Below, piece after piece: positions 4,304-8,050 of a stretch of 8,050 nt of DNA. The stretch covers positions 1-8,050 of the forward strand of contig JAAOYD010000099.1 in assembly GCA_018221165.1 (NCBI GenBank), written 5' to 3'. The notes beneath the pieces were generated by a model that searched no databases, was not told where the DNA came from, and saw only the letters and a list, made by a program, of their open reading frames with translations. Every line of letters begins with the position of its first letter. Position 1 is the stretch's first letter. The position numbers were made by a program, and so were the translations under genes. This DNA comes from Candidatus Woesearchaeota archaeon (GTDB taxonomy: Archaea; Nanobdellota; Nanobdellia; Woesearchaeales; UBA525).

Positions 4304-4978
4304 ATGACTCCGACCAAACGCACTGCACAATTGGAAGCATTCTATTCACTTCCAGACACATTTTATGTGTTTGATACAAGTGGTATTATCTCACTTGCAG
4401 ACTTTGATGCCCAACGTGTAGCGAAATTCTTTCGCGATAATCGTGATAGGTGTATTATCACTGATGGCGTCATGGAAGAAGTCAAAATCAACAACCAACG
4501 TATGCGTAATGCTCGTCGTAAAGTAGTTCCTGACACAGTCTTTGAAGCAGTCTCTGCTGCTTACCTTGCGAATGATACTACGACTGCTACAGTTCAAGAG
4601 CACTCGGACTATGATCTCCATCGCTGGCTCGGTCTTAAAATGGCGTATCAGAGCTCCAATAAAAAGAAGACAGATAATGATGAAATCTCGGGTGTGGATA
4701 CGCACATCCTTGCAACTGGTTTGACACTTGGTGCAAACATTGACCACTTCAGGGCACAGCACGAATTCAGTCCTGACACAAATCTTGTAGTCATTGTTAG
4801 CACTGATGAACATGTAACTGGTACGCTCGGCGCACTGAAGAACTCGATTTATGGCCCTGCTTATCCCGGTCAAGAACTAAAAAACGGAATCACGCCAGAC
4901 GCTGAAACTGTCAGCGGACACATTGGCACCTATGCTAATGTGCGTGCTCCAAACTTATATACTATACTTCAGAGATGA
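4304..4978 (+). CDS. PIN-domain-like ribonuclease
   Basis: A 224-residue protein with the acidic residues of a PIN nuclease in the usual order: D24 in YVFDTSGIISL, E58/E59 in ITDGVMEEV, D132 in SGVDTHILATGL and D168 in VVIVSTDEHV. PIN domains cut RNA using metal held by such residues. It is longer than toxin-type VapC proteins (about 130-140 residues), with an insertion between the second and third motifs (about 65-125) and a C-terminal extension of about 50 residues. No antitoxin-like small gene precedes it; it follows a TATA box directly. Its TGA overlaps the ATG of the RNA ligase gene (ATGA), so the two are probably made together. Codons favour T- and A-ending forms compared with cdc6. The target RNA cannot be inferred. 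Confidence 0.75.
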   Translation: MTPTKRTAQLEAFYSLPDTFYVFDTSGIISLADFDAQRVAKFFRDNRDRCIITDGVMEEVKINNQRMRNARRKVVPDTVFEAVSAAYLANDTTTATVQEHSDYDLHRWLGLKMAYQSSNKKKTDNDEISGVDTHILATGLTLGANIDHFRAQHEFSPDTNLVVIVSTDEHVTGTLGALKNSIYGPAYPGQELKNGITPDAETVSGHIGTYANVRAPNLYTILQR

Positions 4979-5811
4979 TTCTCATGTCTATGTTCACACG
5001 TGTCAAATACCCTAAAATCCCTTATTTGGGTGAACGTATGGAGATACTTGATGGGCCAGTCCATGTTTTTGAGAAGCTCGATGGCGCGAACTGCCAGATA
5101 AGAAATGATTATGAACATCTAGTTACTGCTTCCCGTTCTGGCGGGGTTCCTGTCAACCTCCAACGCACTGATTGGTGGAATCACTTCACTAATTGGGCCA
5201 ACCGTTTCTATAGTTCATTTCAACATGATCTTGCTGCTCCACTTAATGAGCTTATTCCTGAGCATCTCGTGCTCTTTGGCGAATGGCTCTCACCACACAC
5301 GCTTGAATATCCTGCTCACTTAGCAAACAAATTTTACCTTCTCGATGTCTTTGATAAGGATAAAGAACAATTTCTTCCACATTATGATGCTGTGAATCAA
5401 GCGACAATTGGCGGTCTTCTTCCACTTCCTTCCCCTCCACTTATTGCTTCAGGCCGGTTCACATATAGTGAACTTGAAAGTCTTCTTCCAGGAAGTCTCT
5501 TTCGTGATGGAGATAAAGAAGGATTAGTCATCAAGGATTATGAAGGCCAGCGTTTTGCTAAGATGCTGAATCATGACTTTGCCGAACGGCGAGATGCAGG
5601 TACGGGTATGGAGCGTTACCTCACCGAACGACGCATCGAAAAAGCCCTGCATCGTTTTGTTGATGATGGTCGTGTACCGACACGGCAACGCCTTTATGAC
5701 GAAGTGATGACCGATCTTAGAGCAGAGATGCCTGCTCGATATTTCGACGGAACGTCAATTAAACGATGGTTTTCAGTTGCAGTTAGACCCTTCTTGGATG
5801 ATTTGAAGTGA
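4975..5811 (+). CDS. Rnl2-like ATP-dependent RNA ligase
   Basis: A 278-residue nucleotidyltransferase of the RNA ligase (Rnl2-type) class, which seals 3'-OH to 5'-phosphate RNA ends through a lysyl-AMP intermediate. Motif I is EKLDGAN with nucleophile K34 (33-39). Motif III is LVLFGEWLS (E103), motif IIIa KFYLLDVFD (119-127), motif IV EGLVIKD (E182) and motif V RFAKMLN (K196). In motif V the second lysine of the usual K-x-K is replaced by leucine, which may alter chemistry or is a subfamily trait. A helical C-terminal domain of about 75 residues follows. The first ATG is preferred because it overlaps the PIN stop; ATGs at codons 4 and 6 are possible. Context suggests action on RNA cut by the PIN protein. 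A DNA-nick or RNA-DNA substrate is not excluded. Confidence 0.85.
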   Translation: MILMSMFTRVKYPKIPYLGERMEILDGPVHVFEKLDGANCQIRNDYEHLVTASRSGGVPVNLQRTDWWNHFTNWANRFYSSFQHDLAAPLNELIPEHLVLFGEWLSPHTLEYPAHLANKFYLLDVFDKDKEQFLPHYDAVNQATIGGLLPLPSPPLIASGRFTYSELESLLPGSLFRDGDKEGLVIKDYEGQRFAKMLNHDFAERRDAGTGMERYLTERRIEKALHRFVDDGRVPTRQRLYDEVMTDLRAEMPARYFDGTSIKRWFSVAVRPFLDDLK

Positions 5812-5819
5812 GCAATAGC

Positions 5820-5827
5820 TATTTAAG
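5820..5827 (+). promoter_or_regulatory. TATA box of the DNA ligase gene
   Basis: TATTTAAG, just after the RNA ligase stop and centred about 27 bp before the ATG at 5851. It predicts a leaderless mRNA, so the DNA ligase need not depend on the upstream operon. Confidence 0.6.
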
Positions 5828-5850
5828 CCGGTGCTCTAGACCCTTTTCCC

Positions 5851-7614
5851 ATGCATTACTCGGATTTAGTTACTGTCTACGAAGCGCTTGAGGCTACGTC
5901 GAAGAGATTGGAGAAGACGCATGTACTTTCTGAGTTCTTGCAGACGGTTCCTGAGAATGAGCTTGAGAAAGTTATTCTTTTGTTACGTGGTCGCGCTTTT
6001 CCTCCTTGGGATAAAAGAACATTGGGATTTTCTTCGAAGCTGGCGGTGAAAGCGGTAGCTGTCGCTTCAGGTGAATCAGAGAAGACGGTAACAGAATCGT
6101 GGAAGAAAGAAGGTGATTTGGGCAAGGTTGCTGTTCTCTTGGTTGGGAAGAAGAAGCAAGCCACTTTGGTTTCTCAGGACTTGACAGTGCGAGAAGTCTT
6201 TGAGACCCTGCAGAAGCTGCCAGGGATGGAAGGGCTTGGCTCGACTGATCGCAAGACCAAGACCATAGCTGCGTTGTTGGGCCACGCGACCGGGAATGGA
6301 GCGATGTTTCTTCTTCGGACAGTGCTGGAGACTCTCAGAGTGGGTGTTGCTGATGGAACGCTTCGCGATGCGATAACATGGGCCTATCTGCAACCTCAGA
6401 TAAATTACAATATGGAAAAGAATGATATTGAGTTCGCTGATGACTCGAGTCGGGAAGATTACAATAAATTGACTGAAGCAGTGCAGAAGGCCTACGATCG
6501 CTGCAACGACTTCTCTCATGTGGCTGTGACGGCGAAGGAAGGCGGCACTGCTGCCTTGGGAAAGATAGCTCTTGAATTAGGCACACCTATTCGGGTGATG
6601 CTGGCGCAGCGAGAAGCCACTGTGGAAGCAGGCATGGCGCGTGTCGGCGCGCCTGCTGCGCTGGAATACAAGTACGATGGCTTCAGAATGCAGGTGCACA
6701 AGGATGGCTCGAAAGTCACTATATTCACGAGACGCTTGGAGAATGTGACGATGCAGTTCCCTGATGTGGTTGATGCAGTGAAAGCCCATGTGACAGCGAA
6801 AACCTGCCTCCTTGACTGTGAAGCTGTTGGGTATGACGCAGCCACAGGCAAATACACTGCTTTCCAGCAGATTAGTCAGCGGATTCGACGGAAGTACGAC
6901 ATCGATAAACTCAAGAAGAAGCTGCCCATCGAGCTGAATGTCTTCGATATCCTGTATCTTGAGGGTGAGGAGCTGCTGGATATGCCCTTCAGCGAACGCA
7001 GGAAGAAGCTCGAGAAAACCGTGAAGAATGTTCCCAAAGCTATAGTTTGTAGCTCATATATCGTTACCGATAGTGTTGCTGAGGGTGAAAAATTCTACAA
7101 AGCGGCACTGGCTGCAGGTAACGAAGGTGTGATGTGTAAGGCGCTGGATGGCCTATACAAGCCTGGTAGCCGTGTGGGTCACATGGTCAAAGTCAAGCCT
7201 GTGCTCGATACAATGGACCTCGTGGTGGTTGCTGCAGAGTGGGGTGAAGGGAAACGAAGCGGCTGGCTCACCTCGTTTACTGTGGCTTGCAAGGGTGATG
7301 AGGGTGATTTCCTGACTATCGGCAAGGTTGGCACCGGCTTGAAGGAGCTGGAACAGGAAGATGGTGTCACGTTCAATCAGGTGACTGAGTTGCTCAAACC
7401 TCACTTATTGTCTGAAGATGGTCGTGATGTTGTTGTGAAGCCACAGATAGTCTTTGAGCTTGCTTTCGAAGAAATCCAAGCCAGTCCCAGCTACGAATCA
7501 GGCTATGCGCTGCGCTTTCCTCGCGTGCTTCGCGTACGCGATGACCGCGACCCAGAAGAGATTACAACTTTGGAAGAAGTTCGCGTTGCGTACGAGCATC
7601 AACGCGGGCGATAA
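5851..7614 (+). CDS. lig: ATP-dependent DNA ligase (archaeal LigI type)
   Basis: A 587-residue replicative DNA ligase, which joins Okazaki fragments and seals repair nicks using ATP. The N-terminal DNA-binding domain spans about 1-240 (including GDLGKVAVLL and RVGVADGTLRDAI). The adenylation domain carries motif I YKYDGFRMQ with nucleophile K274, an acidic LLDCEAVGYD (320-329), motif III ELNVFDILYLEG (361-372), motif IV NEGVMCK (E425) and motif V MVKVKP (445-450). The OB-fold domain ends in motif VI around RFPRVLRVRDDRDPEE (555-570). Length and domain order are those of archaeal ligases, with no gaps. A TATA box about 27 bp upstream supports the start. Placement a few kilobases from cdc6 and a candidate origin fits a replication cluster. 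Confidence 0.96.
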   Translation: MHYSDLVTVYEALEATSKRLEKTHVLSEFLQTVPENELEKVILLLRGRAFPPWDKRTLGFSSKLAVKAVAVASGESEKTVTESWKKEGDLGKVAVLLVGKKKQATLVSQDLTVREVFETLQKLPGMEGLGSTDRKTKTIAALLGHATGNGAMFLLRTVLETLRVGVADGTLRDAITWAYLQPQINYNMEKNDIEFADDSSREDYNKLTEAVQKAYDRCNDFSHVAVTAKEGGTAALGKIALELGTPIRVMLAQREATVEAGMARVGAPAALEYKYDGFRMQVHKDGSKVTIFTRRLENVTMQFPDVVDAVKAHVTAKTCLLDCEAVGYDAATGKYTAFQQISQRIRRKYDIDKLKKKLPIELNVFDILYLEGEELLDMPFSERRKKLEKTVKNVPKAIVCSSYIVTDSVAEGEKFYKAALAAGNEGVMCKALDGLYKPGSRVGHMVKVKPVLDTMDLVVVAAEWGEGKRSGWLTSFTVACKGDEGDFLTIGKVGTGLKELEQEDGVTFNQVTELLKPHLLSEDGRDVVVKPQIVFELAFEEIQASPSYESGYALRFPRVLRVRDDRDPEEITTLEEVRVAYEHQRGR

Positions 7615-7626
7615 TTCTATCATAAC

Positions 7627-7634
7627 CTTTATAT
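7627..7634 (+). promoter_or_regulatory. TATA box of the 68-aa gene
   Basis: CTTTATAT, centred about 27 bp before the ATG at 7658, predicting a leaderless mRNA. This correct spacing is the main support for the small gene downstream. Confidence 0.55.
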
Positions 7635-7657
7635 GGTTTTGAACCGCTCCTGGAACT

Positions 7658-7864
7658 ATGACTTGCGGAAACATCGTTACAAATGGACCACGGAAAAGGG
7701 TTGAGCCAATAGTCCATATGCATCCAAGCTATATAATTTGGAATCGTACTCCTATTCGTGTTCCTGTAATCCGTCCCGGACATAAGCTGGTAGAAGAGCG
7801 AGTGACTGACGGTCCTTACACGTGTGACTTGCGCTACAGCGCGGTCTTCAATCGAAAACAGTGA
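7658..7864 (+). CDS. Small orphan protein (68 aa)
   Basis: A 68-residue protein that I do not recognise. It is mildly basic, with cysteines at 3 and 56 and several prolines, and no membrane segment or signal peptide. Short strand-like runs (PSYIIWN, RVPVIRP, CDLRYSAVFN) suggest a small beta-rich fold. The end (RVTDGPYTCDLRYSAVFNRK) has a loose resemblance to small protease-inhibitor folds, too weak to call. The start is supported by a TATA box at leaderless spacing, 43 bp after the DNA ligase stop, and by T-rich sequence after the stop. There is no opposing frame of better quality. It may be lineage-specific. Confidence 0.6.
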   Translation: MTCGNIVTNGPRKRVEPIVHMHPSYIIWNRTPIRVPVIRPGHKLVEERVTDGPYTCDLRYSAVFNRKQ

Positions 7865-7888
7865 AACAATTTAAAAACAATTCTCAGA

Positions 7889-7910
7889 TTTTTCATCTTT
7901 CTCCTCCCCA
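7889..7910 (+). terminator. T-rich terminator after the 68-aa gene
   Basis: Pyrimidine-rich sequence with T-runs (ATTTTTCATCTTTCTCC) about 25 bases after the stop codon, as expected for archaeal termination. Confidence 0.45.
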
Positions 7911-7952
7911 ACCAGTATAGATTATTCTCGTCTGGCCTTGAACACCCCTCGG

Positions 7953-7996
7953 TTTCCTATGGAAATTACCTGTTCCATTTTTGGAACACTGTTCCA
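7953..7996. promoter_or_regulatory. TTCC/GGAA repeat array, probable operator
   Basis: Three related elements: TTTCC-TAT-GGAAA (7953-7965), GTTCCA-TTTT-TGGAAC (7972-7987) and a half site GTTCCA (7991-7996). The two dyad centres are about 20 bp apart, two helical turns, and the array ends 11 bp before a TATA box. This fits a repressor or activator binding cooperatively on one DNA face. Their likeness to minimal origin-box dyads is noted but unproven. Confidence 0.5.
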
Positions 7997-8007
7997 TAAT
8001 AGATAAG

Positions 8008-8015
8008 CTTATATA
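8008..8015 (+). promoter_or_regulatory. TATA box for a gene beyond the window
   Basis: CTTATATA predicts transcription starting near 8038. GGGGTGATTAAGG follows and may include a ribosome binding site. The gene itself lies past the window end. Confidence 0.5.
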
Positions 8016-8050
8016 GAAGTGGCGGCTAATGGGGTGATTAAGGAATACTC

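Noticed and set aside
4391..4873. A 160-codon minus-strand open frame inside the PIN gene
   Set aside because: Cysteine-rich shadow of a plus-strand gene with recognisable acidic motifs and a promoter.
4304..4978. A VapC toxin of a VapBC pair
   Set aside because: The protein is much longer than VapC, no antitoxin-like gene lies upstream, and the coupled partner is an RNA ligase.
7899..8000. A 34-codon minus-strand frame starting at 8000 near a TATA-like sequence
   Set aside because: The TATA is only about 12 bp from the ATG, too close, and the frame runs through the repeat array and the T-rich terminator.
1..8050. CRISPR arrays, insertion sequences or integrase attachment sites
   Set aside because: No regularly spaced long direct repeats, no transposase or integrase frame and no tRNA gene are visible on either strand.

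Overview
The window is archaeal. The evidence is an Orc1/Cdc6 initiator, an archaeal-type ATP-dependent DNA ligase, a stand-alone YrdC-domain TsaC, and repeated TATA-like boxes centred about 26 bp upstream of start codons, which imply leaderless or nearly leaderless mRNAs. The tight packing (ATGA overlaps, a CTAG convergent stop overlap) and the unusual small proteins suggest a DPANN-type lineage such as Woesearchaeota. That placement is an impression, not a demonstrated assignment.

Layout. 1-410: the tail of an upstream gene, then a very acidic low-complexity protein (+). 407-1539: tsaC then a metallophosphoesterase (-), coupled by an ATGA overlap; the phosphoesterase meets the acidic gene tail to tail within a CTAG. 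1576-2174: a GC-rich hairpin and a minus-strand run of four reading frames of 36-50 codons, most with Shine-Dalgarno (SD) sequences, that are easily missed by length cut-offs. 2205-2212: a symmetric TATA box that could fire both ways. 2284-2856: two tandem paralogous AT-hook/zinc-motif proteins (+). 2882-2981: sequence that folds as a three-way-junction RNA. 3026-4087: cdc6 (-). 4088-4303: divergent intergenic region with an inverted repeat and G-runs next to an AT-rich stretch, a candidate replication origin. 4304-5811: a PIN-like nuclease overlapping an Rnl2-like RNA ligase by ATGA. 5851-7614: DNA ligase with its own TATA box. 7658-7864: a 68-aa orphan. 7865-8050: T-rich terminator region, an array of TTCC/GGAA repeats and a promoter for a gene beyond the window.

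How the genes fit together. Cdc6, the candidate origin and DNA ligase form a replication neighbourhood, and most genes point away from the 4.1-4.3 kb region, as expected around an origin. TsaC serves tRNA t6A synthesis. The most novel-looking parts are the microprotein operon with its divergent AT-hook gene, the PIN/RNA-ligase cassette (a possible cut-and-seal RNA pair), and the structured RNA beside cdc6. No database search was possible; functions rest on motifs read by eye.
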